DNA of 64,000 nt, taken from NCBI RefSeq assembly GCF_004337985.1, contig NC_043744.1, forward strand, positions 3,625,205 to 3,689,204. The letters run 5' to 3'. The stretch is from Pyricularia pennisetigena. Taxonomy: Eukaryota > Ascomycota > Sordariomycetes > Magnaporthales > Pyriculariaceae. Both the position numbers and the translations under genes were made by a program. The notes under the pieces were generated by a model, which saw only the letters and a program-made list of their open reading frames with translations, was not told the origin of the DNA and did no database searches. Positions 1-11,891 of the stretch are shown here, in pieces; the stretch's first letter is position 1, and each line of letters opens with the position of its first letter.

Positions 1-358
1 TTCGCAACTTACACCAAAAGGATGCACCAAGCTGCGACAATTTTGGTGAAGTCGCTGCGGGTAACTAAGCTATGATTGATGGTGATTCAGATGACAGACC
101 TTCGCGCGCAACAGATGCACTCTGGCGCCCTTTCTTAGCCTGGTCAACAATTGCGCAGATAAGAACAATTAATTTTCATCTAGTCGTTAGTTAGGATGGA
201 CACGAATACAGTCTATGCCGGCCCGTCTCCCGCTGTCTATTCGTAAGCCTGGCTCTTGGCGTCGGTGGCGACAATCGCGCGTACAAGGTTCGGTTCATAA
301 GGACAATTTCGATATGAGACAGATAAATCTTTTTGTTTTCAGATGTTCCGTTTCTGCT
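1..358. other. Intergenic, downstream of CCT1
   Basis: This is the 3' flank of the minus-strand CCT1 gene and the window edge. No coding pattern, RNA gene or repeat was recognised. The short plus-strand open frame that runs through its right part is antisense to the CCT1 C-terminus. Confidence 0.6.
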
Positions 359-2206
359 CTAGTGCCCGTGTCCGTCGTCCTCCGCCTGTTGCTCAGGGTC
401 CAGCTTGATAAGAGTATCGATGCGCATTATGCTGATGCAGGCCTCAACAGCACTCTTGAGTTGGCGTACTTTGCTGACGCTGGGTTCCAGCACTCCGACC
501 TTAATCTGATCAACGAGCTTGCCGCGGGCCAAGTCCAGACCATAGTTGCGGTAGCCCTTCTTGCGAGCCACTATCTTTTCGTCCTCGTTGCCCTCTCCGT
601 CCTGCGTGCGTTGTGAGAGTGCGTGGCGCGCTCGCAGCTGCGCCACTAGATCTGATGCATCTTTAGCTGCGTTGACAGCGAGTGTCTTGGGAATGACAAG
701 CAGCGATTGTGCAAATTCTCCGATTGCTAGCTGCTCCCGCGAGCCCACAGTGCCGGCGAACTCCTCCAAGTAGATGTGCAGGGCCGTCTCGACAGCACCA
801 CCACCTGGCACGATGCTACCGCTCTCCAAAGTACGCTTGACAGCGCACAAGGAGTCGTGAACGGAACGCTCCATCTCGTCTAGTTGAAAGTCGTTCGGGC
901 CACGGAGGATAATGGACGCGGATGAATGCGCCTTGGTGCCTTTGATCAGGATGCACTCATCGTCCGATATGCGCTCCTGCACCACCTCTTCTGCATATCC
1001 AAGGTACGACGGGTCAAAGCGCTCGTCGCCGTTGAGGTCCGACAATGTTCCCAGCAGGGTGGCTCCCGTCGCTCGTGCGATACGGCGCAGATCCTCCTTT
1101 TTACACCTCCTGACTGCCATTGCCCCCTTCTCAACAAAGTACTTGAGACACAAGTCATCGATGCCCTTGGTGGTCAGGACAACGTTGGCGCCAGCCTTGA
1201 GGATCATTTCGATTCGCTCAATAACCATGCCCGCCTCCCTCGCGCGAATCTGCTCCAGCTGTTGCGGGTCATCGACCGTGATCTGAACACCGAGCTTCAT
1301 GCGCTCCTTCTGAAAGTTGATGTCCAACACGGCAATCTTGGCATCCTTGATATATGTCTTCATGGCCTGGGAAGCGACTGTGCAGTTCAGGGCGTAGCCC
1401 TTGACCAGAATGGACTCCAACGAGCCCTTACCGTGCGCCTTCAGGATGTTGACGGCCTTGACAGGATATTTCGTCTCGTTCCGTGTGTTGGTGGTTTTGA
1501 CGGCTTGCATGGCATCGACAACCATGTTAGCAAAAAAGTCAGAGTCGGCACCAATGATTTTGCTAGACATGGACGTTTTGGCGATATTGATGAGCGACTC
1601 GCGGCCGAGATTCTCGACCTTGACGCTGACGTTCTCGTTCATATACTTGACAGCCTCGCGCAGCGCCAGCCTGTAGCCCGTAATGATCGTTGTGGGATGT
1701 ATCCGGTTACGCATCAGCTCGTTTCCTCGGCGCAAAAGCTCGGCAGCAATGAGAACAACCGATGTTGTGCCATCTCCGACCTCCTTGTCTTGTTGTTGTG
1801 CCAGGTCGACCAGGATCTTTCCGGCTGGGTGCTCGACGTCGAGTAGGCTGAGGATCGTAGCTCCGTCGTTTGTAACCGTGACATCCTACCAAAGTATTCT
1901 ATCAGTATTACACGAAAGCTATCGAAGATCGCCGGCTTGAATGAGGGGTAAAAGTTTGGACCTACGCCAATATCGTCAACCATCATCTTATCCAAGCCAC
2001 TGGGGCCGAACGAGCTCTTGACGACATTTGCAATGGCTTGTGTTGCGAGGACTTGACCGAGATTGTTGTCAGTAGAATACTGGGAGGGCGGCTAGTTAAG
2101 GGGGACAAGCTCACTCACCGTTCTGGTCACGAATGTCGGAACCTGAAATCTTTTGACCACCGAGAAACAGCGTGCCGTTGCGCGGCTGCTCAAACATGGT
2201 CGCCAT
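359..2206 (-). CDS. CCT1: T-complex protein 1 subunit alpha (CCT1/TCP-1 alpha)
   Basis: This is the alpha subunit of the cytosolic chaperonin TRiC/CCT, the ATP-driven folding chamber for actin, tubulin and other clients. Three exons are read: 2206-2119, 2051-1966 and 1885-359. They join in phase to give about 566 aa, the usual length. Intron 1 (67 bp) holds a CTGAC branch site. Group II chaperonin motifs are in place: GPSGLDK at residues 45-51, NDGAT at 64-68, the nucleotide-binding GDGTTS at 95-100, and GGGAVE in the C-terminal equatorial half. The start is fixed by the conserved N-terminus [17 protein letters not shown], which lines up with the start of fungal CCT1. The protein ends in a short acidic/His tail. 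It is divergent from prolyl-tRNA synthetase across about 620 bp. Identification as alpha rather than another subunit rests on the N-terminal sequence and is confident. Confidence 0.95.
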
Positions 2207-2826
2207 GGTTTCTGCTTCTGCCCGTAAATCACAGCTGCTTGCTTCAAAGTGGTTGTGGTGGGTATCAAGAGGAACGGTTAAATTCCAGGCGTATCTTTGA
2301 ATACAACCCACATCAAAGTATCGATCGCGGGTTGGAGCTTCCACCGACCGCCGCCAGGGAACTTTTTCTTCGGCGGTTCCAGTTGTTCCTTTCCCGAAAA
2401 TCAGATAAAGTTCCAGATATGCCCACTTGATTGGCCAGATAGCTGGGACAGCTACAGCCACGTACCCACTTCCTTAACGTTTGCCTTGTGGCGGTGATCA
2501 GTGGGGCCGGGCTACCCCTCCAAGGGCGCAAACCAGTCGCGTCACCCTTCCCCCACCACGAATCAATTCATGTCCCTGCCTCCGATTTGCGATGCGCCCA
2601 AATGCGGGGCACAAATTTCCTATGCTTTGCGGCCATAGGAGTAATTTTTGCCCTTTCAATGCCATAGTGTGAATCACAAACAAATGTCTTGGTGACAGCA
2701 ATCAATCCAGCTCGGCAACTTCTTCAGCTCACTGCAGCTGAGGCGTTCTTCATCCAGTCCTTCCATACTCCTCATAATCAAGCCTTCTACCAAAGCCTCG
2801 CCTGACAAGGCGCGAACCCCACCATC
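2207..2826. promoter_or_regulatory. Shared upstream region of CCT1 and prolyl-tRNA synthetase
   Basis: These 620 bp separate two divergent housekeeping starts, so they must hold both promoters. No clear TATA box was seen on either side. The stretch just before the prolyl-tRNA synthetase ATG is pyrimidine/CA rich and the start context (accATCATGG) is good. No further gene is visible. Confidence 0.5.
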
Positions 2827-4604
2827 ATGGAGGAGAACAAGGAACAGGTCCAGGCTCAGCCTGCTGCTGAGCAGTCTACTGAGCAGCCCACGGAGCCCTC
2901 AAAGAGTGCGTTGAAGAAGGCTGCCAAGGCCTCTGCAAAGGAGGCCAGTAAGGCCGCCAAGGCTGCAAAGGCGGCCCCTGTTGCTGTCAAGAAGACCGAC
3001 GATATCATTGGTATCACTGTGTCCAAGGAGGAGAACTTTCCCCAGTGGTACCAGGAGGTGGTTCTCAAGGCCGAGATGATTGAGTACTACACGGAGATTT
3101 CTGGCTTCTACATCCTGCGTCCTGCGGCCATGTTCGTCTGGTCACAGATCCGCAAGTGGTTCCAGGAGAAGATCGACGTGATGGGCGTGGAGGAGGCCAG
3201 CTTCCCCATGTTTTTGTCATCCAAGTCGCTCGAGAAGGAGAAGGACCACGTCGAGGGCTTTGCGCCTGAGCTTGCCTGGGTCACCAAGGCGTGAGTGCAG
3301 CGCAGCAAAGTCACCAGAATCCAGATTTGACAGTTCAACGCAGCTAACCCTTGCCTCGCTTTAGTGGAGACAAAGACCTCGAGGTTCCCGTCGCTGTCCG
3401 TCCTACGTCAGAAGCCGTCATGTACCCGTACTACTCGAAGTGGATCCGAAGTCATCGTGACCTCCCCCTTCGTCTGAACCAGTGGAACTCGGTCGTCCGC
3501 TGGGAAGCTAAGCAGACGACGCCATTTTTGCGCGCCAGGGAGTTCCTGTGGCAGGAAGGTCACACTGCCCACTTGACAGAGGAAGATGCAGGCAAGGAGG
3601 TTCTCGAGATTCTCGAGCATTATGCCGGTGTCTACGAGCAGTTGCTTGCTGTCCCCGTCGTTAGGGGCAAGAAGACTGAAAACGAGAAATTCGCCGGTGG
3701 ATACTACACTACAACCGTCGAGGGTTACATTCCATCTAACGGCCGTGGTATCCAAGGTGCCACCTCCCACTGTCTGGGCCAGAACTTCAGCAAGATGTTT
3801 GACATCACGGTCGAGGACCCCAAGAAGGACAAGGGACATCTTCATGTGTGGCAGAACTCGTGGGGTCTGTCTACACGCGTCATCGGTGTCATGGTGATGA
3901 TTCACGGCGATGACAAAGGGTTGGTTTTCCCGCCCAGAATCGCAAGGACCCAGGTGGTGCTTATTCCCGTCGGTCTTACCGCAAAGACGACACCGGAGGA
4001 GAAGACGGCACATGCAGCCAAGATTGACGAGCTGAGCAAGACTCTGAAGGATGCCGGGGTCCGTGTGGAGCTGGATTTGCGCGACAGCTACACCCCGGCC
4101 TGGAAGTTTAACCACTGGGAGCTCAAGGGTGTCCCGCTGCGTCTCGAGTTTGGTCCCAAGGACGCCGCCAAAGACCAGGTTGCGTTTGCAAGGCGAGACA
4201 CTGGCGAGAAGGGTTCTATTCCCATCGCCGACCTGGCTACCAAGGTCCCCGAACTGCTCGAGACCATCCAGAAGGCCATGTACGACAAGGCAGATGCAGC
4301 TTTCAGGTCGCACAGGATTGTGGTGGCAGAATGGGAGAAGGTAGTCCCGGCACTGGACTCCAAGAACGTGGTCTTGATCCCCCACTGCCTCGACGGCAAG
4401 TGTGAGGACCACATCAAGGACATCACCAAGGGAACTGGTATGGAGTTGCAGGCCGATGGTCAGAAGGCGCCTTCGATGGGCATGAAGAGTCTCTGCATTC
4501 CATTTGAGCAGCCAGAGGGCCTGGTTGAGGGCACCACCAAGTGCTTGAGCCCTGACTGCGACAAGCTCGCACAGAAATATGTCATGTTCGGAAGGAGTTA
4601 CTAG
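2827..4604 (+). CDS. Prolyl-tRNA synthetase, eukaryotic/archaeal type
   Basis: This class II synthetase charges tRNA-Pro in the cytosol. Two exons (2827-3290 and 3365-4604) give 567 aa. The first roughly 55 residues are an Ala/Lys/Gln-rich extension of low complexity. The catalytic core then begins near EENFPQWYQEVVLKAEM. Class II motif 2 is seen in RPTSEAVMYPYYSKW and RWEAKQTTPFLRAREFLWQE. The anticodon-binding domain starts about IARTQVVLIPVGL, and the eukaryote-type C-terminal zinc-like domain has the residues C in HCLDGKC and CLSPDC and ends in MFGRSY. No mitochondrial presequence is seen. The single intron has a GTGAGT donor and a TTTAG acceptor. The editing (INS) domain of bacterial enzymes is absent, as expected for this type. 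Confidence 0.95.
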
Positions 4605-4914
4605 GGTGATCCAGTGTGGCTGATGAACAAGATGAAGAAAAGAAAAAAATCCCCGAACCTCCAATGAAAGCGTTGAACATATGTCATTAAAGAAGATCTC
4701 TCTCCTACATTGTAGCGGTCAGTGCACCAAAGTTACACCTGGATTTGTTTAATTTGTCGCGCAGGCATTCAAACGAAATAGGTAGTAATTATAACGTGCT
4801 GCACGTCTGCCGTACCTGCACAGAATGCAATTGGTGGGTAAGATGGCCGGTGTACCCGGTTTCCACTCTTTCTCATGCAAGGGAGGTGTTGTCATGCCTG
4901 CGCCGCTCGTGTTG

Positions 4915-4936
4915 TTTTTTTTTTTTTTTTTTTTTT
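4915..4936 (+). repeat. Poly(T) run, 22 nt
   Basis: Uninterrupted T22 downstream of the prolyl-tRNA synthetase gene. It may be a retroposition scar, a nucleosome-excluding tract or slippage; the sequence alone cannot decide. Confidence 0.9.
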
Positions 4937-5485
4937 CTCCCCTAGAGCCGAGCAACCACGAATGCTGCACCTTACCTCCGAACTCGACCCATCGATTCCC
5001 ATCACACCCCTCCCCACTCGTTAATGTGATAAAGTTAAGCATCTGAGGCATTCGAAATAAAAGTGGGAGGTCGCATTGGAATCGCAAGGGTTATCTAAGC
5101 CTCACCTGCGTCTACTCCGCTTCTCCCTAGCCGACTCTGTTGCACTCTTTCTTGGCTTCCAGGTGAACGAACGTTGGCTTGCGCTTAGGCAAATCAGCAC
5201 CTCTACTCCACGCCGTCCACGGCCACTTTTTTGGACAAAAGAAGCAAAAACTGCGCTGCAGAAATGTCCACTGCCAGTTTCAGAGGCGACAGTATTCCTT
5301 GGTTTCTTTGTTTTTTCTGTGCTGTTTATTTTTACCGCTGGGACGATGCGCCCACACCAGACCGTTGCTTTTCCAACTTGTTTCCTGAAAAGAGATCAAC
5401 AAGAATTAAAATTGTTAGCGAACGAGGGGGCCGATGCGACTGGTCAACACCAGCAGCAAGGCTGCGGGCATTTTTTCTTCTCGTC

Positions 5486-5486
<1 letters not shown>

Positions 5487-5518
<32 letters not shown>
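5487..5518 (+). repeat. Poly(T) run, 32 nt
   Basis: Uninterrupted T32, the longest homopolymer in the window, in non-coding DNA about 1 kb before the chitin deacetylase start. Length may be affected by assembly or sequencing slippage. Confidence 0.9.
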
Positions 5519-6401
5519 CCTGGACTCGCCCCGACTACGAGCTGGGAATGACTAATGCCCGCATCTTTGCTCCTTTCGGGAAGGGCAGCCGCACCAGCTC
5601 AGCGCCTAGCCACAGGCGTCCTGCAGCGTGATATTCGCCAAGACAATATTTGCCAGGCAGGCAAGGACCAGCCAGTGCAAACTAGACAAAGTGAAAAGTT
5701 ACTCGTATTAATTATTCGATTCCACTCACAGGAGGGGATTTCTGGGATGCTGTACTTCTAGTTCCATGCATCTCGTGTTCACAGCAGCAAATTGCATCCC
5801 CCATGTCATCACTGCCAGCAGCTGAACAGCTCAACATGCCGAACTGTCCAATGAGGCGAGCATGTTCGTATGCGCCTGACCCTCCATATAGCGTCATATA
5901 ATTGGAGGGGCCTGGGTTTTTTTTTTCTGGTTTCTCAGCTGGGGTGCAAAACAAACAGCCTGCGGAGAGCTGAGTGTTTCTGACCAAGCTGGTAAGGAAA
6001 TAATGGGGAAAAAAAATAGGTCTGCGGAAAATGCGTTTCCCGAAGAACCCTGGTGAAAAGAAGTTTCTGAGGAAGTAACATTTACAAAGCAAAACTCCAC
6101 TAGCAAATGAGAGTACCCCCTTTTCTGTGACCAGGCTTGCCTGCACTCCGTGGCAATATCAGGGTGACAACGTACTCTGCATAATGTCTAGCCCTATGAG
6201 GGGTTTGCAGTCTTGGTATTCGAATGTTCGTATCCCAAGGAAGAAAGAAACCGGCCTGCAGCCGGGGGTCAAAGGGGGTGGGAGTCGGGCTCGCCATGCC
6301 AGTCTTGGCTGGTACTCAACTCGGTCTCGTCACGCCGTTAAGGTTTTTGTTTTGATCCCCAGGCCCCGTAGAGGGTGGTATGGCAGCAGCCTCAGATCTT
6401 G

Positions 6402-6407
6402 TATAAA
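6402..6407 (+). promoter_or_regulatory. TATA box of the chitin deacetylase gene
   Basis: TATAAA in the context CTTGTATAAAGTAG lies 147 bp before the ATG. It is followed by a pyrimidine-rich leader, as is usual for strongly induced fungal secreted-enzyme genes. Confidence 0.55.
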
Positions 6408-6548
6408 GTAGACCCTATGCCACCCTCTGTAGATCTCCTGTTTGCTTCTAGATCATCAGGAAAGACGTGGACGCCTCTACTCTCGTTTAACTTATACATT
6501 CGCTCTAAATAATATCTCAAGGCACCACCCCTTATCCCCCTGTTCAAG

Positions 6549-8153
6549 ATGAAGTACACCACCTTTGCCGCCATCCTGGGTCTCATCCCCTCTGCTCTGG
6601 CCCATGGCTATCACTCCCGCCGCAGCGGCGCTCTTGAAGAGTAAGTTTATAGTCCGGGGGTGCCGAAGAGTGTCTTGTTTTACTCGGTTCCGGTATCCTA
6701 AATTTGCGGTTTCTCTTATCTAGGCGAGCAGACACATCTACCAAGGACGTCGCCCGTCCCAAGATTGGCAGCGTCCCCTATGGTCAGATCATCGAGAGGT
6801 GCACGCAGCCTGGCGTTGTCGCCATCACCTTCGATGACGGCCCAAGCGAATTCACCAACAGCCTGTTGGACCTGCTGAGCCGCGAGGGAGCCAAGGCTAC
6901 CTTCTTCATCACGGCCAACAACATCGTCCCTGTCGAGACCGACCAGGGCAGGACCATCGTCAACCGTGCCCACCGTGAGGGACACCAGATTGCTCACCAC
7001 TCGTGGAGGCACCAGGACTTCTCGGTCATCTCGCGCGACGAGCGCACCAACGAGGTCCTCCTCCCCGAGTCAGCCTTTGCCAGCGCCCTGGGCTTCTTCC
7101 CTACCTACATCCGTCCTCCCTACGGATCTTGCAACGCCGACTGCCAGTCTCAGCTCGGTGATCTGGGCTACCACATCATCAACTGGAGCATTGACAGTGA
7201 TGGTATGTTTAGCAGACTGTTTTTATTTTCTTCTTTCTCACCCCGTTCCCTTTGACCGTCGAAGCTAACGACATGGGTCACTCCAGACTGGAGGAACGTT
7301 CCCAACAACATTGCCGCATCCGAGGCCGTCATCACCCAGCAGTTGACCAACTCGGGCAACGGCCACATCATCCTGGCGCACGACATCCACCAGGCTACGG
7401 TCGAGAGCCTTGCCGGCCACATGATCCGCACCGCCAAGGAACGGGGCCTGAAAATGGTCACCGTCGGCGAGTGCCTGGGCGACCCTGCCGCCAACTGGTA
7501 CCGCGCCTTCACTCCCCCCAGCAACCCGGGCACCACTCCCCCGAGCGGAGGGTTGAAGCCCACGACCGACGGCACCTGTGGCGGCACTACCGGCTTCACA
7601 TGCCAAGGATCCTCGTCCGGAAACTGCTGCAGGTGAGTTGCGCCCCCCCTTGACGCTTGTTGATGCTGCCTAGGTCAGCGTGTGCTAACATATGGATCCT
7701 TTTTTTTCGATTTAAAGTCGCTATGGCTGGTGGTAGGTGCCATCCTGTTTCAAGTTTTGTTCTCGTTTCAAGGCTTTCTTGTGGTTATGGTTTGCTGACA
7801 TGGCCCCCTCCCTCCCTCTTTAGTGGCTCTTCCACGGACCATTGCGACGCCGGGTGCCAGTCAGGCTTTGGAACCTGTGGCTCCACCCAGCAACCCCCGA
7901 GCGGCGGCCTGACCGTTTCCCCCGATGGCACATGCGGTGGTAGCACCGGCTACACCTGTCAAGGATCCTCTTCCGGCAACTGCTGCTCCCAATGGGGATG
8001 GTGGTACGTATCCCATTTCTCTACCCCCCCTTTCCTGGTCACCACATCATAATGTTTGCGACATCCGTACTAACTTGATAACTCGTCTTTAGTGGAACTT
8101 CCACCGACCATTGCGCCGCTGGATGCCAGTCGGCATTCGGCACCTGCTCCTAA
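6549..8153 (+). CDS. Secreted chitin deacetylase with two CBM18 modules
   Basis: A CE4 polysaccharide deacetylase that removes acetyl groups from chitin in or near the cell wall. Six exons (6549-6640, 6724-7202, 7287-7632, 7718-7732, 7824-8003, 8093-8153) give 390 aa. Residues 1-18 are a signal peptide, followed by a short basic pro-like stretch. The NodB motifs are complete: TFDDGPS, HHSWRH, RPPYGSC, DSDGDW and ILAHDIH. After a Pro/Gly/Thr linker come two CBM18 (hevein-like) chitin-binding modules, each built on CGG..G(F/Y)TCQGSSSGNCCS and ending GTC. The second module closes the protein. Exon 4 is only 15 nt. The last two introns interrupt the same codon of the GWC motif in both modules, which points to tandem duplication. 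Fungal proteins of this type mask wall chitin during infection or development; that role is inferred. Confidence 0.92.
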
Positions 8154-11100
8154 GAAACCCAAAAGCTAATTAAAATTTGATTCTCTGTTCTATATATTCT
8201 TTGTATAATCTTTCCACCGGTATTCAGGGCAGGACTGGGATAATTGGTAGATACAGTGAACGCCATTGCACATAGATTAGAAATATAACTAGCTTACTAC
8301 CTTTTTTTCTTCAACCCTTGATTTCTTCTTTGCCATGCAGTCTTGTGATTGAGATTTCGATACGAGCGGACAAAAGCGAGGTTGGTAATTGTGGAGGCGG
8401 AAATCATAACCAATTCAGCCTCGAATATTATTGGTGCAGAGTGAGATTTCCAATCTGACTGAGCACGTATTCCAAGAGAGAAAAGAAAAAAAAAAAAAAA
8501 CTGCTTTGCAGCTTGCTTCCTTGCTCGCTTGCTTGCGAGGGTTTGTTGCTGGATGCCAGCAAGTAGTTTCTTTTAACTGCAGGACCCCCCGCGAAAGTAA
8601 AGTGCGGATGAGGATCACTAAGGTGCTGATTATGTCGATCCGGGGCCTGGGAGGCCGCGCCACTCTGTTTCCACCGGGACCATGGACCACCGCACACGGT
8701 GGAGACCAGACGCAAATTTGCTCTATTTATATATACAGTATGATCTATCATTTGAGGTCTTTTTTTTTTTTTTTTCTTTCTACACCTGAGGAAAAAAAGG
8801 TTTCCCCCTGTTTCGTACTTTATGGATATGTTATCTTGGCGCAATGTATTCTCTTGGCTTGCTTGGCAATTAAGGACTTTGTCCCCATTCAGTATCAGTC
8901 CGAATGCCATGGCGAGAGGTTGCAGGGGCTTAGAGAGGTCTGAGAGCAACGCATAGCCTTACCCTTGACACATCACACATTGCGCTGGCATGCGAAAGTT
9001 GCCTTGCTCGGGTAATAACTCAGTACAGTAGTTCGCCGATCCCGGATCTGCACCAGATATTCATAAGAGAGTTTTGATCATACAATTGCAAGGGAAGACC
9101 AACACTCTGGCTGCATTTGTTTTAACATACCAATGTAGACCATGTGACCCACAAGCTTAGTTTTAACAACCGCAAGCCTTATAATCCAAAGTTTTGATCA
9201 TGTCTGCACGTGTCCAGGCGCAAGGGTGGCCGAATTTTGCCCGGATTCAGTGGGGACATCTCCTCATACCCACTTCAAATCGACAGGCGGGCTGTCTTCG
9301 GCCGCAAAGCATGACTGGCTCCCCTGGCGCTGGGACCGTTCCTCCCAAAACCACACGCCACACGCCCCCCCCAATTTCTCAACATGTCAATACCACCCAC
9401 ATTCAACGTGGAGCTCTGCTGGATGACTAGGGTAAAAACGCGGTGGGACATTGGGAAGTGATGCTGCCGCCAGGGACTTTCTTTCTGTCACCGCGGGGGT
9501 TTGTGCATGTCGAAACGATTCTCTTCTGTGTTCCAGGTAAGATGACAGTCGCTATGGGGACAGCCACAGAAGAAGCACCTTTGGTCATTATCGCAAAGTG
9601 CCGATGCGCAAATCTCAATCAGGTTCGAAGGGTTTTGAGAGAAAGGTAAAAAAAAAAAAAAAAAGAGTAGAGAAGAAAAAAAGAAAAAGAAAAAGAAAAA
9701 ACAAACAAAAAGAAAAGAAAGAAAAGAAACCCACACATCTCCTGTTTTGAAAGCGCTTGGCTTGGTCACTTTTTCCCCATTGTTCAACCTTTGCAAATCA
9801 TCCCATTGCAAATAGAACGGCTAAAATATGCAAAAGTGACGCTGAAGGTGTTCATGTTGGGCATGTCGAGTATGTTGACGGCTTGCCTGGACCGAGCTAT
9901 GTTGCACTGCTAGCAGTAGTTGACATGCAAGATCAGGTTCACTCATTCATATCACATTCTATTGGCGCCTCGTGACAGGATGCAGTGCCAGTAGCTTTAC
10001 ATTATCTTCTTGTTCTGGTAAAATGATGAAGCCTACGTCCTCGAATCCCACCATTGCATACTTCAGCAAGCCTCATTTAAGGTCGATAATTCTATCCGTT
10101 CAAACACCCATCTACAAACTGTCCACATCCAGCAGAGAGACACTACCATGCTGATTGTCGAGCAGCAAGCTTTGAAGGGCGCGTCCTCCACTAGACTGTT
10201 CTGATATGATGCTCTGCTAGGAGCTCCTAACGTCCAGGTCAAGATAGATCGCTCACTGGGAGCCGTGTTCTCCTATAGACGTCAAAGCATGTATGTAAAT
10301 GTCAGGCGCGAAGTTGGCAGAAGCTATAGTCTTTTCAGATTGCGAGATAATGGCCAAGAACAGCATCAGATGTACCCCCGACTGCCTAAACTAAACTTCA
10401 ATCTGAGTTGGATTCATGCTGTAGGCATCAGGCAACGTCGATTTCTACTTACAATATGCATTTGGTTTGATAACTTGATTCCTCTGGCAGATGTTTGCAC
10501 TTTAGGCATGTACACAAGGCTCAAGGCTCTGTGCCGGCAAGCGACCAAACGCTTGAGATCATAGCCGGGGGCCCGGGATCTCGAGCAAAGCGCATGGGCA
10601 GCGAGGTAACTTGGTGATATGGAGCTTTGTGTGAGGAAATTCCGGCAGGGCATGGGAGTGTAGAATTCATGTAGCCGTGTTATAGCTAGGAACTGTGTGC
10701 CTATGTTCATGGTAGCCAAGATGATGGCTCGTTGGAAGGAAGGAATCTGGAAGTTGGAACAAGAGCGAATCCAAGCTGCACGTCAGATAGATCGCTTCAG
10801 GTGGCGAATACCAAAGTCACCCTCCTTGGCTTCTGCCATTGCGTTCAAAGTGCGCCTGTTATGTCATCATCGTCCACCCCTATTGGCTTGCAACGAAAGG
10901 ACATGGAACTGGAGTCTTGTCCCGGGCTTCCTGGAATATTTTGGTCTTATGAAGGTTCTGATTGTTTTTAGTTGATCTTACCAGCTTCATCACAGTTTTG
11001 GATGCTGCCTAGACCAAGGGCTCGAATTTTGACCAAGTTAGATTTACCGAAAAAAAGAAAGATAATGGAGGTTCTGGAGAGAAGATGGCCTCATACCCAA

Positions 11101-11891
11101 GTGTCTAAATGCAGATCCCCAGTATCTCTCATCAAAACTTTCAAAGCCCTGCCACGGATGCCAAAGAATGAGGTTTTATGCTTATGATCAACAAAAGCTT
11201 CCTCTTATCAACAGGAAGTACTGCATGCTTGACTAAAACATGTGCTCCTGGTCTCGTCCGACTTCAGAAAGAAACAAGAACGTTCTGTTAAGCCAGGAGA
11301 AGGGAATTCAACTTGGGGTAGTGCCTCGGGCCTTTTGCTCTGAGCCTCTGAGGTACCTACGGCCTTGAAAAAGTACTTGGAATTTTATTTTCCCCTTCTC
11401 ACCTGCACTCGACCTCCCATCGATCTCGAATCACTTTTATCAGATCCTTTCAGCATTCCCATACCGGTGAGGCTTTCTTTATATATAACAACACCTGCGT
11501 GTATCAGCGGCCTCGACCAATTTTGTTCCAAGTAGAGATTTCTTCTCGTTACGTTTATGCTTTCTGCTAGGACCCCTAATTTTGTTCTCTGGCAGAGCTT
11601 TTCATCATCTGATTTGATTCGTAAAATACTTCATATCAAGCCTCTTCAAGCCCACTAGCTTTCAAACCTTGCCTGGTCGCTGTCATATACCAACTTGCTT
11701 GGCTGAGGTATATCCTTTGGCGTGCGCCTACCTACTACAATAGCTTTTGACGACGACATTGATGAGTACACTGTTCTATAGTACTGCGCCATTTGTGGCA
11801 TATTTCATAAGTCGAGAACGCCCGCACACATCAACACATTATCACAGCGCAGCTGGAACCTTTTTTTTTTTTCAAAAACTTGCCACGCAGC
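8154..11891. other. Long gene-poor stretch
   Basis: No gene was recognised in 3.7 kb. It holds poly(T) at 8760-8775, poly(A) at 9648-9664 followed by an A/G-rich low-complexity stretch to about 9730, and a TATATATA-like element near 11471-11479. Several short open frames between 10.2 and 11.2 kb occur on both strands without splice logic or family resemblance. Confidence 0.5.

Larger units (their letters stand above)
4605..6548. other. Intergenic with long poly(T) runs; chitin deacetylase promoter
   Basis: No gene was recognised in these 1.9 kb. Two long poly(T) runs lie at 4915-4936 and 5487-5518. The right end is the promoter of the chitin deacetylase gene. Several short open frames overlap here, but their composition follows the homopolymers and the local base composition. 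Confidence 0.55.

Noticed and set aside
3408..4664. Minus-strand frame of 418 codons antisense to prolyl-tRNA synthetase
   Set aside because: It lies opposite strongly conserved synthetase text with high GC at codon position 3, which opens antisense frames. It has no family resemblance.
4745..5631. Several frames spanning the poly(T) runs with Phe-rich text
   Set aside because: Phe runs are simply translated poly(T); the frames differ from one another and none has a supported start.
10414..10719. Minus-strand frame of about 100 codons in the gene-poor stretch
   Set aside because: No signal, domain, splice context or neighbour supports it, and both strands are open here.
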